From positions 3,374,501-3,438,500 of the forward strand of contig NZ_JACHMG010000001.1 of assembly GCF_014204865.1 (NCBI RefSeq): a DNA stretch of 64,000 nucleotides, given 5' to 3'. The stretch's first letter is position 1, and the number at the start of each line of letters is the position of its first letter. This DNA comes from Amycolatopsis jiangsuensis. Lineage in GTDB: Bacteria > Actinomycetota > Actinomycetes > Mycobacteriales > Pseudonocardiaceae. The notes beneath the pieces were generated by a model, which did not search any database, was not told where the DNA came from, and saw nothing but the letters and a program-made list of their open reading frames with translations. Positions 31,657-43,394 of the stretch are shown here, in pieces. The position numbers and the translations under genes were made by a program.

Positions 31657-32435
31657 TCAGCACCGCCCGGTAAGGATCCTGACCGGAACCGGCTCGACAT
31701 ACGGCGAATGCGGCTCAACGGCCACCCGGATCCGATCTGCGAAGGCAGCGCGTTCGCCGGCAGCAGGCAAACTTTCTTCGCTGAGAGCCGAATACACGCC
31801 GCCGACCATCTGATCGATCGTGAGCTCTCCGCGGTGCTCGACGACGCGAAAGTCCATCTCGTACCCAGCCGCGACGAGCGAGTCGCGATAGCGGGTTTGG
31901 CTGTCTTCGTCGGCGCCACATGGCGCGGTCAGTGGATGACCGAGCCAGTCGGCGAGCACTTCCGGAGCGCGTGCGACCAGGAACTCTCCTGAAACCACAG
32001 TGGCAACCCGTTCGTCACCACGGCGACCCCGCCGCCCGCACGCAGCATTGGCCGAATATCGGCGAACAGTTTCTCGTGGTCCATCCAGTGCAAGGCCTGC
32101 GCGATCGTGACCGCGCCGAACCCGCCGCGCCACGCACCGAGCGCTGGGATGTCGGTGTCGCCACCCAGAAGCCACGACACGTTGGCGACCCCAGCGGCCA
32201 TGGCGACGCGACGTCCCGTCTCCACCATGTCCGGCGACAGGTCCATTCCCACCACCGCACGTACACCTTCTGCCATCGGGACTGTCAACTGTCCCGTGCC
32301 GCACCCGAGATCGACGACGACGTCATCACCGGTCAGGGTGAAAGTCGCACAGAGCGCATCGACTGCCGCGGGCGGGTAACCGCGGCGGTACTGCTGGTAG
32401 AAGCCGGCGATCTCCCCGCCGAATCTGTAGTTCAT
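31657..32435 (-). pseudogene. Class I methyltransferase with a single-base frameshift
   Basis: From ATG 32435 (MNYRFGGEIAGFYQQYRRGY) the frame carries a complete SAM motif (VVVDLGCGTGQLTV) to WSHALR and then goes off with KCSPTGSVIH and a stop. The adjacent frame continues as EVLADWLGHPLTAPCGADE to a normal C-terminus at 31657. One G is missing at a CCGG run near 31962-31963; restoring it gives one 259-residue methyltransferase. It may be a true frameshift mutation or a sequencing error. It is convergent with the glycosyltransferase gene. Confidence 0.85.
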
Positions 32436-32719
32436 ACGGAGATCGTCGCGACATGCGCGGAAGGGGCCAGTCGGTTTCGCCGACGGCTGAGAGGAATCGA
32501 AGACATTTCGCTGACAGCTGAGTCTCCTCGGGCCGATCAGGCTTTGGACTATCGTATGAGGTGGGAGCAGCACCTCGACCGCCGCCTTGTACATCAGCCC
32601 TACGGACGTTCCTCGCACAAGACCGGCACCACACTTGCGGCCCGGCAGGTGCCGGTCCGCAAGGCCGACAGCAGTCCGGTCTGTCCGAGCATCTGCGCGG
32701 ACGTCGCCCCGAAGAGATC

Positions 32720-32979
32720 GTCGCCGCTGAGTGGCAACGGCGCGGGGCGACCTCCCGCCAGAGGGCAGTGACTCGCCGGTCGCCTGCACCGGAGCATGGG
32801 TTCGGGAGCCGTACGCCGTTGAGTGGCGAACGTGGTGGTTCCGGTGTGGTCCGCGGCGGGACAAGACCTGTGGCACCAGCCGCCGAAAGGGCAATCGCCA
32901 CTCATCGGCAACAGTACGAAACGCTCCGGAACGGCCGAAGCCCGCGCGGTTGCCGTTGAGTGGCGACAACCGCGCGGGC
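32720..32979. repeat. Palindrome cluster in the gap upstream of aceB's 3' end
   Basis: Members of the GTYGCC-7 nt-GGCRAC family lie at 32720-32738 (loop GCTGAGT), about 32812-32829 (GTTGAGT, degenerate arms), 32894-32912 (loop ACTCATC) and 32949-32967 (GTTGAGT). The last sits inside a perfect 13-bp inverted repeat, GCCCGCGCGGTTG at 32940-32952 and 32967-32979. The stretch 32436-33100 contains no supported gene. Confidence 0.8.
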
Positions 32980-32993
32980 CTGGAAAAGCCCCC

Positions 32994-33028
32994 GGGTCCG
33001 GTGGCGGGGAGCCTCCGCCACCGGACCC
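32994..33028 (-). terminator. 14-bp perfect hairpin after aceB
   Basis: GGGTCCGGTGGCGG and its exact complement enclose a 7-nt loop. For minus-strand transcription it lies about 70 bp past the aceB stop and is followed by CTTTTCC on that strand, a good intrinsic terminator. Confidence 0.8.
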
Positions 33029-33100
33029 GTTCCCGCACGGTCCCAAAACCGGGCGGGGAGCCGGTCGCTCGTGGTCAGGTCACGGGCGACCGGAGCAGGT

Positions 33101-34711
<1,611 letters not shown>

Positions 34712-34741
34712 CTCGTACCTCCGCGAAAGGGAAGGAAGGGG

Positions 34742-34777
34742 GCGGTCCGGCGGCGGTGGGGGTCGCCGCCGGACCGC
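34742..34777 (-). promoter_or_regulatory. Intercistronic 14-bp hairpin between aceA and aceB
   Basis: GCGGTCCGGCGGCG (34742-34755) and its exact complement (34764-34777) enclose an 8-nt loop. It begins just after the aceA stop. It may stabilise the aceA 3' end or partly stop transcription, so that less aceB than aceA message is made. Confidence 0.6.
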
Positions 34778-34790
34778 GAAGGGGGCAGGC

Positions 34791-36077
<1,287 letters not shown>

Positions 36078-36306
36078 GGGAATCTCCCGTGTTGCGAAGT
36101 TTGCGATTGCTCGCCTTGCCTGGTCACGACCCTGACACGAGCGGTAAAAGTCGGTCCAGAGCTCCAATTTGCCAATTTGTGCGAAGGATGCCTAGCATCT
36201 TGCAAAGGTTGTGAATCGACGGTTCGCAACGACGGGGAGAATTCGCGGGCTTGATCGTTCACGTAATCGTTCAGGCCCGGAAACCTTCCGGCCGGATGGA
36301 GGAGCC
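36078..36306. promoter_or_regulatory. aceA-ramB divergent control region with RamB-like boxes
   Basis: RamB of corynebacteria binds sites like AARAACTTTGCAAA or the complement (recalled). Related sequences here are GTTGCGAAGTTTG (36091-36103), the TTTGCC/TTTGTGCGAAGG cluster (36168-36187) and CTTGCAAAGGTTGT (36199-36212). They lie in AT-richer DNA between the two starts. Binding and autoregulation are inferred. Confidence 0.55.
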
Positions 36307-37731
36307 ATGGACAAAACTTTCGCCGGACCGCGGCTGCGGCATCTGCGGGAAAGCCGCTCGATGAGCCAGGCGGACCTCGCGCGTGTGCTCGAGATCTCAC
36401 CCAGCTACCTCAACCAGATCGAGCACAACTCCCGGCCGTTGACGGTCCCCGTGCTGCTGCGAATCACCCAGGCGTTCGGCGTCGACACCGAGTTCTTCGC
36501 CAACAACGACACCTCCCGGCTGGTCGCGGACGTCAAGGAAGCGCTGCTCGACGAGGTCGTGGGCGTCGACGTGACCAGCGGCGAGCTGAACGACCTCGCC
36601 ACGAACCTGCCGTCGGTCGCCCAGGCGCTGGTGAAGCTGCACCGCAGCTACCGCAACGCGGTGGAGAGCACCGCCGCGCTGACCACGGAGAACGGCCTCG
36701 GCCTGCATGGCAGCGCGGCCGCGCCGTTGCCCCACGAGGAGGTCCGCGACTTCTTCTACGAACGGGAGAACTACGTCGCCGAACTCGACGAGCGCGCCGA
36801 GCGGATGGCCGCGGCGATCCCGCTGCGCCGCGGTTCGGTGCTCGGCTCGCTGAAGGAACGTCTCTGGCAGCGCTACGGCGTCGAGGTGACCACCCAGGGC
36901 ATCGACGAATCCGCTGGTCAACAGCACCAGTACGAGCCGGCGACCCGTGTGCTGCGGCTCGCGCCGAGCCTGCGGGTCGGACAGCAGGCGTTCCGGATGG
37001 CGTCGCAGATCGCGCTGCTCGAGTACGACGACTTGATCACCGAACTCGCCGATTCGTGGGCGTTCTCCGGCCCCGCCGCGCGCACGCTCGCACGCGTCGG
37101 ACTGGCGAACTACTTCGCCGGCGCGCTGATCCTGCCGTACGGCTCGTTCCTGGACGCGGCGGAGCGGTTCCGCTACGACATCGAGCGACTCTGCGACCAC
37201 TACGGCGTCGGATTCGAAACGACCTGTCACCGGCTGTCGACGTTGCAGCGCCCGAAGCAGCGTGGGGTGCCGTTCTCCTTCGTGCGGGTGGACCGGGCCG
37301 GGAACATGTCGAAACGCCAGTCCGCGGCCGGCTTCCACTTCTCGCGGGTGGGCGGTGCCTGTCCGCTGTGGAACATCTACGAGGCGTTCACCTCGCCTGG
37401 CAAGATCCTTACACAGATCGCCGCGCTGCCCGATGGCAAACGCTACTTCTGGGTCGCGCGCACGGTGTCGCGCAACATCGGCGGCTACGGGAGCCCGGGC
37501 AAGACGTTCACCGTCGGCCTCGGGTGCGAGCTGCGCCACGCCGGCCGGCTCGTCTACTCCACCGGCCTGGACCTCGACGAGCCCGCCGCGGCGACACCGA
37601 TCGGGATGGGATGCAAGGTCTGCGAACGGCCGGCGTGCTCGCAACGCGCGTTTCCGGCGATCGGCAAACCACTGACCGTCGACGAGAACACGAGTACCTT
37701 CGTGCCTTACCCGGCGGTCCCCAAGGCGTGA
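36307..37731 (+). CDS. ramB: RamB-type regulator (XRE helix-turn-helix, short-chain fatty acid responsive family)
   Basis: The 474-residue protein starts MDKTFAGPRLRHLRESRSMS after GGAGGAG at 36298-36304. It has an N-terminal XRE helix-turn-helix (ADLARVLEISPSYLNQIEHN), an IrrE/DUF955-like middle in which the zinc HExxH is replaced (AFRMASQIALLEYDDL), and the DUF2083 Cys-rich tail (GMGCKVCERPACSQRAFP). RamB represses glyoxylate-shunt genes in relatives. Its divergent position next to aceA supports that role. Confidence 0.92.
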   Translation: MDKTFAGPRLRHLRESRSMSQADLARVLEISPSYLNQIEHNSRPLTVPVLLRITQAFGVDTEFFANNDTSRLVADVKEALLDEVVGVDVTSGELNDLATNLPSVAQALVKLHRSYRNAVESTAALTTENGLGLHGSAAAPLPHEEVRDFFYERENYVAELDERAERMAAAIPLRRGSVLGSLKERLWQRYGVEVTTQGIDESAGQQHQYEPATRVLRLAPSLRVGQQAFRMASQIALLEYDDLITELADSWAFSGPAARTLARVGLANYFAGALILPYGSFLDAAERFRYDIERLCDHYGVGFETTCHRLSTLQRPKQRGVPFSFVRVDRAGNMSKRQSAAGFHFSRVGGACPLWNIYEAFTSPGKILTQIAALPDGKRYFWVARTVSRNIGGYGSPGKTFTVGLGCELRHAGRLVYSTGLDLDEPAAATPIGMGCKVCERPACSQRAFPAIGKPLTVDENTSTFVPYPAVPKA

Positions 37732-38109
37732 GAAGCCCCGTTCCGCGGGGCGCGGCGCAGGTAGACGCGCCGGAGTCGGCAGACACGCGAACGCACGGCC
37801 GGCAATCGACGACACTGCCGGCACCACGGGACGGCTTCCTTCGGCCGAGGCTGACACGGCTGGGTAACCGAAGGCCAGAGCCGGCACGACGAGCACGGTG
37901 AGGTGATCCGCCCTCGCCTGGCCACAGCAGGCTTTGGCACGCGAAGAGGCCCGTGGCGAACATGATCGCAGTCGTCTGCGCAGTCGGTCGGCAGCGTTCA
38001 TGAACGGGCGCATGAGGACAATTCGGTGACTCCTGGTGTCGAACGGCCACATCCGGCCGTCCGGCACCCCTGCGGACGGGGCAATACACGGGAAGTAGAT
38101 TCAGCGACC
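37732..38109. other. Gene-free stretch with a short hairpin
   Basis: GCCCCG and CGGGGC (37735-37751) form a short hairpin right after ramB, a weak terminator without a T-tract. The rest holds the ilvA promoter. Open frames are Arg-rich shadows. The ilvA reading frame is open back to 38026. Confidence 0.4.
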
Positions 38110-39366
38110 GTGCAACGGATCGAAACCGTCAGTGCCCAGATGGTGGAACAAGCTGCCGATCGGCTCGCCGGTGTGGTCACCCGGACGCCCCTCGAGCCCA
38201 ACGCCCGCCTTTCGTCCCGGGTGGACGCACGCGTCTGGCTGAAACGCGAGGACCAGCAGACCGTCCGCTCCTACAAGATCCGCGGCGCCTACAACTTGAT
38301 CGTCCAGCTCGACGACGAGACCCGCGCGCGTGGTGTCGTGTGCGCGAGCGCCGGGAATCACGCACAAGGAGTCGCGTACGCGTGTCGCCGTTTGGGGGCG
38401 AATGGCCGCGTCTACGTACCCGGCACCACGCCCCGGCAGAAGCGCGAACGCATCGCAGCTCTCGGTGGCGCGCATATCGAGGTCATCGTGGTCGGCGAGA
38501 CGTACGAAGACGCCTTCGCCGCTGCGAACGAAGACGCACAGCGGACCGGAGCGACACTCGTGCCGGCTTTCGACGACATGCGCACCGTCGCCGGCCAGGG
38601 CACGGTCGCACTCGAGATAGTCGAGCAGTTGGGCTTCGTCCCGGATGTGCTGGTGGTACCCGTCGGGGGCGGTGGTCTGCTGGCCGGCATCGCGACATGG
38701 CTCCGCGAGCGGCATCCGGAAGTCCGTGTCGTCGGCGTGGAACCGGCGGGAGCGATGTGCATGGCGGCCGCACTCGAAGCAGGCGAACCCGTGCGAATCG
38801 CCTCGGTCGACCCGTTCGTCGACGGTGCGGCGGTCCGCGAAGCCGGCCGGGTGACGTTCCCCCTCGTTCGTGAAAGCGGTGCCGAGTTGACATCGATCGA
38901 CGAGGGTGCGGTATGCACCGAGATGTTGTCGATGTATCAGTCGGACGGCGTGATCGCCGAACCCGCGGGCGCGCTCGCAGCTGCCGCATTGGGGACCACC
39001 GTGCCCATCGAACCCGGCCAGACGGTGGTGTGCGTCGTCTCCGGCGGCAACAACGACGTCAGCCGATACAGCGAAATCCTCGAACGCTCCCTGATGCACG
39101 AGAACCTCAAGCACTACTTCCTCGTCGGATTCCCCCAGGAGCCCGGCGCGCTCCGCCGCTTCCTCGACGAGATCCTCGGCCCGGAAGACGACATCACGCG
39201 CTTCGAGTACGTGAAACGCAACAACCGGGAGACCGGCCCGGCACTGATCGGCATCGAGATCGCCCGGCGAACGGACCTGCCGGGCCTGCTCTCCCGGCTG
39301 GCGGCGAGCCCCTCGCAGGTCGAACGAGTGGAACCGGGCAGTCCGCTCTACCACTTCGTGGTCTGA
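38110..39366 (+). CDS. ilvA: Threonine ammonia-lyase (biosynthetic type)
   Basis: About 418 residues from GTG 38110. The PLP lysine is in SYKIRGAYN, the phosphate-binding loop in VGGGGLLAG, and a Ser/Gly loop in SGGNNDVSRY. A C-terminal ACT-like regulatory domain follows (FPQEPGALRRFLDEILGPED, then GIEIAR). It deaminates threonine to 2-oxobutanoate for isoleucine synthesis. The start is uncertain: GTG 38026 and ATG 38140 are also in frame and no clear ribosome-binding site decides. The SnoaL gene is convergent. Confidence 0.94.
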   Translation: MQRIETVSAQMVEQAADRLAGVVTRTPLEPNARLSSRVDARVWLKREDQQTVRSYKIRGAYNLIVQLDDETRARGVVCASAGNHAQGVAYACRRLGANGRVYVPGTTPRQKRERIAALGGAHIEVIVVGETYEDAFAAANEDAQRTGATLVPAFDDMRTVAGQGTVALEIVEQLGFVPDVLVVPVGGGGLLAGIATWLRERHPEVRVVGVEPAGAMCMAAALEAGEPVRIASVDPFVDGAAVREAGRVTFPLVRESGAELTSIDEGAVCTEMLSMYQSDGVIAEPAGALAAAALGTTVPIEPGQTVVCVVSGGNNDVSRYSEILERSLMHENLKHYFLVGFPQEPGALRRFLDEILGPEDDITRFEYVKRNNRETGPALIGIEIARRTDLPGLLSRLAASPSQVERVEPGSPLYHFVV

Positions 39367-39412
39367 TGTTTGCCCTGCTCAAATGGCATTCGCCAAAAAA
39401 CGGCAACGCCCG

Positions 39413-39757
39413 TCAAGCCACCTCGGCGCTCCCCTCTCGGTAGATCTTGGCCGAAGCGAGGCGGCCGTTCGCAAGCCGATAGAAGCCGGCGATGGGGAAC
39501 GCTCGGTCGCTCCCGTTGTGGATGATCCGTTCCGTCAACTGGGCAGCGATCCGGTCGCCGTCGGCGATAACGTTCTCGACAGTCAGAGTGGGCAGCAGCT
39601 GCTCCATCGCGTCGCCGAAGAGCTGCCTGAGCTCGCCGCGTCCGCGCGCGACGCTCGTGCCGGTGATCCAAACGGCGTCGTCGGTGAAGCCGGCCAGCAG
39701 AGCTTCGAGATCGCGGGCGTTGAAGGCGCTCACGTGACGCCGCAGTGCTTCACTCAC
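39413..39757 (-). CDS. SnoaL/NTF2-like protein
   Basis: The 114-residue alpha+beta-barrel protein starts MSEALRRHVSAFNARDLEAL, the usual SnoaL opening. It continues FTDDAVWITGTSVARGRGEL and ends in a strand pair (GFYRLANGRLASAKIYREG). Such proteins are cyclases, isomerases or ligand-binding folds. No partner pathway is visible. Confidence 0.85.
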   Translation of the reverse strand: MSEALRRHVSAFNARDLEALLAGFTDDAVWITGTSVARGRGELRQLFGDAMEQLLPTLTVENVIADGDRIAAQLTERIIHNGSDRAFPIAGFYRLANGRLASAKIYREGSAEVA

Positions 39758-39797
39758 GCATCGAGCTTAGCTGCGGCGTCACGCGGTTTTCGTTCCT

Positions 39798-41261
39798 CTA
39801 CGAATTCGGCGGCGGTATGGCCGGACCCGCACAGGATTCCGTTGTGGTGCGGCCGGTGTCGAAGAAGGTCACCGCGGCCGCCGCGCAGGGCAGCGACGAC
39901 AGCGAGCCGTGGGCATCGTCCTGGATCGTCATCAGGTCACCACCGATTCGCCGCTGCATGGCGAAAGCCCAGCCGATCGGCGTGACCGGTTCGAATGCAT
40001 GGCCGACGAGCTGCAACGGACTTTCGCCGGGCGCGAACTTCCACTGGCGCGCAGGCAACGGCCACCCGACGCACTTCTGCTCCCAGATGCCGTACGAGCC
40101 GGCGACCGGGTTGCGCTCAATGCGGTCGGCTCGATGCTCCCACACCGTGTCGAAGTCGCGGGGACTCGGAGATTCGTTGCATAGCAGGGCGTTCTGCTGG
40201 AAAGTGCTACCTCCGGTGCGGTCAGTGTCCCAGCCGAAGCCGTTCTCCGGTACCGCAGTCCGCTCGGTCGCCGGCGCTCCACCGTCACGGATCGTGGCCA
40301 GCCGGGACGCCAGTTCTGACCACTCGTTCCGGGGATTTGCCAGCATATCGTTCACCGTCTTGCCGTCGACCACGGAGCCATCCGGCGCCTTTCGCGGATG
40401 GGCAGCCAGCTCCGCACGCAGCTCGAGCAGGGCTTTGGCGACCGCCGGCTCATCCTGGCCGAAGTGGTAGACCGAGTCGTAGCGAGCGATCCAGGCGGAA
40501 AACTCGTGAAAAGTATTCTCGCCCGCCGTAGCCTCTCCATCATCCATTGCGGTGAGGTTCAGCTCCGGCATCATCACCGAGTCGAGCAGCATCTTGTCGA
40601 CGTGGTCATCGAAGAGAGTGCGGTATTCCGCGCCGAGCGCCGTGCCCCAGGAAATACCGTAGTAGCCGATCTTGTCCTCTCCGAGTGCTTGGCGGATGCG
40701 ATCCAGGTCTCGAGCGATAGTGGGCGTGGTCAGGGAACGAACCAACGCAGGATCCTGACCAACGCACCGCTGCTTGGTCGCCGCGTCCCGTTCGGCGACG
40801 AACCTGGCCTGTTCCTCTTCGGACAGGTTCGGTGGCGGCGACGTGTCGTCCTCGGGACAGGTCAACCCCGCGCTGTAGTCGACCCCACGCGGATCGAACC
40901 CGATCAGGTCGTGATGTTCCAGCAACCCGGCGGCTTTGCTGGCTGCGATCGTGCGTGGCGTGGTCATACCGGACTGACCGGGACCGCCGGGATTGAAGAC
41001 GACTGTTCCTGTCCGAGTACCTGTCGCCGGGATCCTGCTGACCGCGATCTCGATCGTCCGGCCACCAGGATCGGCGTAGTCGACGGGAACCGGAACCATT
41101 GCACACTCGGTCCGCTGGTCGTCCGGATCCCATCCCCTCGCGATCGACGCACACGGCCGCCAGGAAAGCCCTTCCGCGGAAGCAGTAGCGGGCACGAAAG
41201 GGACCACCACAACGGCAGCGAGAAGTGCTGCCAGAGAACGAGAGTTCGGCATGACCACCAT
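39798..41261 (-). CDS. Secreted tripeptidyl-aminopeptidase-like alpha/beta hydrolase
   Basis: The 487-residue protein has a signal peptide (hydrophobic SLAALLAAVVVVPFVPATASA, cut after ASA). The alpha/beta hydrolase core has nucleophile Ser in GYYGISWGTALG, oxyanion region FNPGGPGQSG, and a C-terminal TAP-like domain with the His region. It probably removes tripeptides from the N-terminus of proteins outside the cell. The start is GTG/ATG at 41261 or ATG 41252. It is the first gene after a palindrome-bearing gap. Confidence 0.92.
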   Translation of the reverse strand: MVVMPNSRSLAALLAAVVVVPFVPATASAEGLSWRPCASIARGWDPDDQRTECAMVPVPVDYADPGGRTIEIAVSRIPATGTRTGTVVFNPGGPGQSGMTTPRTIAASKAAGLLEHHDLIGFDPRGVDYSAGLTCPEDDTSPPPNLSEEEQARFVAERDAATKQRCVGQDPALVRSLTTPTIARDLDRIRQALGEDKIGYYGISWGTALGAEYRTLFDDHVDKMLLDSVMMPELNLTAMDDGEATAGENTFHEFSAWIARYDSVYHFGQDEPAVAKALLELRAELAAHPRKAPDGSVVDGKTVNDMLANPRNEWSELASRLATIRDGGAPATERTAVPENGFGWDTDRTGGSTFQQNALLCNESPSPRDFDTVWEHRADRIERNPVAGSYGIWEQKCVGWPLPARQWKFAPGESPLQLVGHAFEPVTPIGWAFAMQRRIGGDLMTIQDDAHGSLSSLPCAAAAVTFFDTGRTTTESCAGPAIPPPNS

Positions 41262-41606
41262 GCTGGCGTGACCCAGCGCGACAATGGATCAGCCGATCGG
41301 CCGAGAAACCCCGCCGATGGGCCGGTTCGTCGCGACGCTCGCGTCACCAACGGAGCCGTCACCGACACGGACGGCTCCCCCGTTTCCCGACGGCCCTCGC
41401 CTTACGACAACCTGGCGCGCGCCGGCCTTATCGCCTAATGGTTCGTGTAGTGCCAAGCTGTGGCGTCTTGTTGCGGCGAGGCACCTCACTCGACAGACAG
41501 AGATCAGTTCGATCCCTTGCCTCGGGAAGAGGCAGGTTCGCCACCGCATGGGCACGCCCGACGCCGATCCGCCGTCGACGACGCCAGCAAAGGCGCCGTA
41601 ACCGGC

Positions 41607-41712
41607 ATTGCCGTCCAACGGCGACGCCCAGGTCTGCGGACAGGTGAGGCGACGCCCAGGCCGACGCCGGGTAAGGCGATGCCCGTGGCCGGCGTCGCCG
41701 CTCTGTGGCGAA
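41607..41712. repeat. Two GTYGCC-type palindromes in the peptidase-GntR gap
   Basis: ATTGCC-GTCCAAC-GGCGAC (41607-41625) and GTCGCC-GCTCTGT-GGCGAA (41694-41712) lie in a 458-bp gap (41262-41719). Between them GGCGACGCCCAGGCCGACGCC-like segments repeat loosely. No gene is supported in the gap. Confidence 0.7.
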
Positions 41713-41719
41713 TGGCAGG

Positions 41720-42436
41720 TCAACGCGGGAAACCGACGAACATCGTGCGATGCAGGTCGTCCACGTGCGCACGGGTGACGAGCGCGGCAGCCTCCGGGTC
41801 GTGTTCGGCGAGCGCCTGGACCAGGACCTCGTGGTCGCGGTTCGACTGGTGCAGCGACGGCATCGAATAGGGCAGGTAGAATCGGTAGAGTTCTTCCAAG
41901 ACACTGAGGTACTGACGAATCGCTGCGGGCGGGGCGCCGACATTCGCGACCGCGGCATGGAAACGAGCGTCGAGCTCGTGGAATTCGGCCCACCCTGTCG
42001 TCGAATCCATCTGGCGGACAAGGGCGCGCAGTTCATCGACCACCGCATCGTTCGGCCTGCGGAGGGCGACCAGCTGCACCAGGCCGGACTCGAGAACAAG
42101 CCGATGGTCGATCAACTGGTGCACCTCATCCGACGCTTCGCGGTACGCGCGCACCTCACCGACGCGGCCGGCCGGGGCGTCCGCGGCGACGAGCGTTCCT
42201 CCGTTGCGACCGCGCCGGCGCTCGAGGATCCCGTCCTCGCACAGCGAAACGAGCGCGCGGCGCACGGTGATGTCGCCGACCCCCAGTGCGCGAGCGATTT
42301 CGCCGTTCGGCGGCAACCGCTCCCCCGGCGCGAGCAGACCGAGTTCGATCGCCAAGGCGATCCGAGCCCGCACGGTGTCGAGGGCGGACAGGCGCCGGAT
42401 GCCAGTCAGCTCGGGCGCGCCCAGGTCGGCAGCCAT
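41720..42436 (-). CDS. GntR-family FCD-domain regulator
   Basis: The 238-residue repressor has an N-terminal winged helix (LLAPGERLPPNGEIARALGV, then ITVRRALVSLCEDG) and a FadR-type FCD ligand domain with metal-binding residues (FHELDARFHAAVANV, RDHEVLVQALAEHD). It is divergent from the amidohydrolase-permease pair, and a perfect 8-bp inverted repeat lies between, so it probably regulates that pair in response to its substrate. Confidence 0.9.
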   Translation of the reverse strand: MAADLGAPELTGIRRLSALDTVRARIALAIELGLLAPGERLPPNGEIARALGVGDITVRRALVSLCEDGILERRRGRNGGTLVAADAPAGRVGEVRAYREASDEVHQLIDHRLVLESGLVQLVALRRPNDAVVDELRALVRQMDSTTGWAEFHELDARFHAAVANVGAPPAAIRQYLSVLEELYRFYLPYSMPSLHQSNRDHEVLVQALAEHDPEAAALVTRAHVDDLHRTMFVGFPR

Positions 42437-42468
42437 GCGGTGACCCTACCTCGTAAAACTGCTCAAAG

Positions 42469-42492
42469 TGAACACTCTTGTTAAAGTGTTCA
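42469..42492. promoter_or_regulatory. GntR operator candidate
   Basis: TGAACACT (42469-42476) and AGTGTTCA (42485-42492) are exact inverted repeats separated by 8 bp. They sit 32 bp from the GntR start and 20 bp upstream of the hydrolase start, in an AT-rich patch. FCD-type regulators bind similar sites. Confidence 0.75.
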
Positions 42493-42512
42493 AGATGGTC
42501 TATTTTTCGGCC

Positions 42513-43394
42513 ATGCCGCGCCCCCTGCCGATCGCGCTCGCGCAATTGCCCCCGCGCCCGTACACGCACACTGTGGCGTCGTACGCCCGCGAAGTAGAGA
42601 CTCTGCTGTCAGCGCACCCGGATACGAGACTTGTCGCCTTCCCGGAGCTGCACCTGTGCGGTGTCGAAGGAAGCGCAACAGAGCGCAACGGACAGCTCAA
42701 CGCCGCCGCGCAGCCGCTGGAAGGGTCACGTACGCGGGAACTGGCGCAGCTAGCGGGCGACCTCGGCGTGTGGCTGGCCCCCGGCAGCGTCTGCGAACGC
42801 GGCGACGAAGGCCAGCTCTTCAACACTGCGCTCGTCTTCTCGCCTGAAGGGCAGCTCGCAGGCAGCTACCGCAAGATTTTCCCTTGGCGACCATACGAGC
42901 CATACCATCCTGGTGACCGCTTCGTCGTGGCCGATCTCGCCGAATTCGGGCGAATCGGCTTCTCCATCTGCTATGACACCTGGTTTCCCGAGGTCACCCG
43001 ACACCTGGCTTGGCTTGGCGCGGAGCTCGTGCTCAACCCCGTTCAAACGACGACCCCGGATCGGGCACAGGAGCTGGTTCTCGCACGCGCCAACGCGATC
43101 ACGAACCAGCTGTTCGTCGCGAGCGTGAACACTGCTGGGCCGGTCGGCATGGGCGACAGCATCCTCGTCGACCCCGAGGGTGCGGTGCTCGGACACCTGC
43201 CCGGCGGCACGCCGGGGGTGCTCGCCCAGACCATCGATCTCGATGACGTAGCACGCGTCCGGAGGGAAGGGACCGCCGGCTTCGCCCGCGTGTGGGACCA
43301 GTTTGCACCGGACGACGCACCGCTGGAACTCCCTCTTTACCAAGGGCGTATCGAACCCGGTCGCTGGCGGCCGCAGGCAGGAGGAACCCGATGA
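42513..43394 (+). CDS. Nitrilase-superfamily carbon-nitrogen hydrolase
   Basis: The 293-residue enzyme has the Glu-Lys-Cys triad: Glu in AFPELHLCG, Lys in GSYRKIFPWRPYE, Cys in FSICYDTWFPEV. It hydrolyses an amide or nitrile carbon-nitrogen bond in the cytoplasm. The ATG at 42513 (MPRPLPIALAQ) is preferred; the frame is open from 42468. It overlaps the permease gene start by 4 bp, forming a transport-plus-hydrolysis pair under the divergent GntR. Confidence 0.93.
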   Translation: MPRPLPIALAQLPPRPYTHTVASYAREVETLLSAHPDTRLVAFPELHLCGVEGSATERNGQLNAAAQPLEGSRTRELAQLAGDLGVWLAPGSVCERGDEGQLFNTALVFSPEGQLAGSYRKIFPWRPYEPYHPGDRFVVADLAEFGRIGFSICYDTWFPEVTRHLAWLGAELVLNPVQTTTPDRAQELVLARANAITNQLFVASVNTAGPVGMGDSILVDPEGAVLGHLPGGTPGVLAQTIDLDDVARVRREGTAGFARVWDQFAPDDAPLELPLYQGRIEPGRWRPQAGGTR

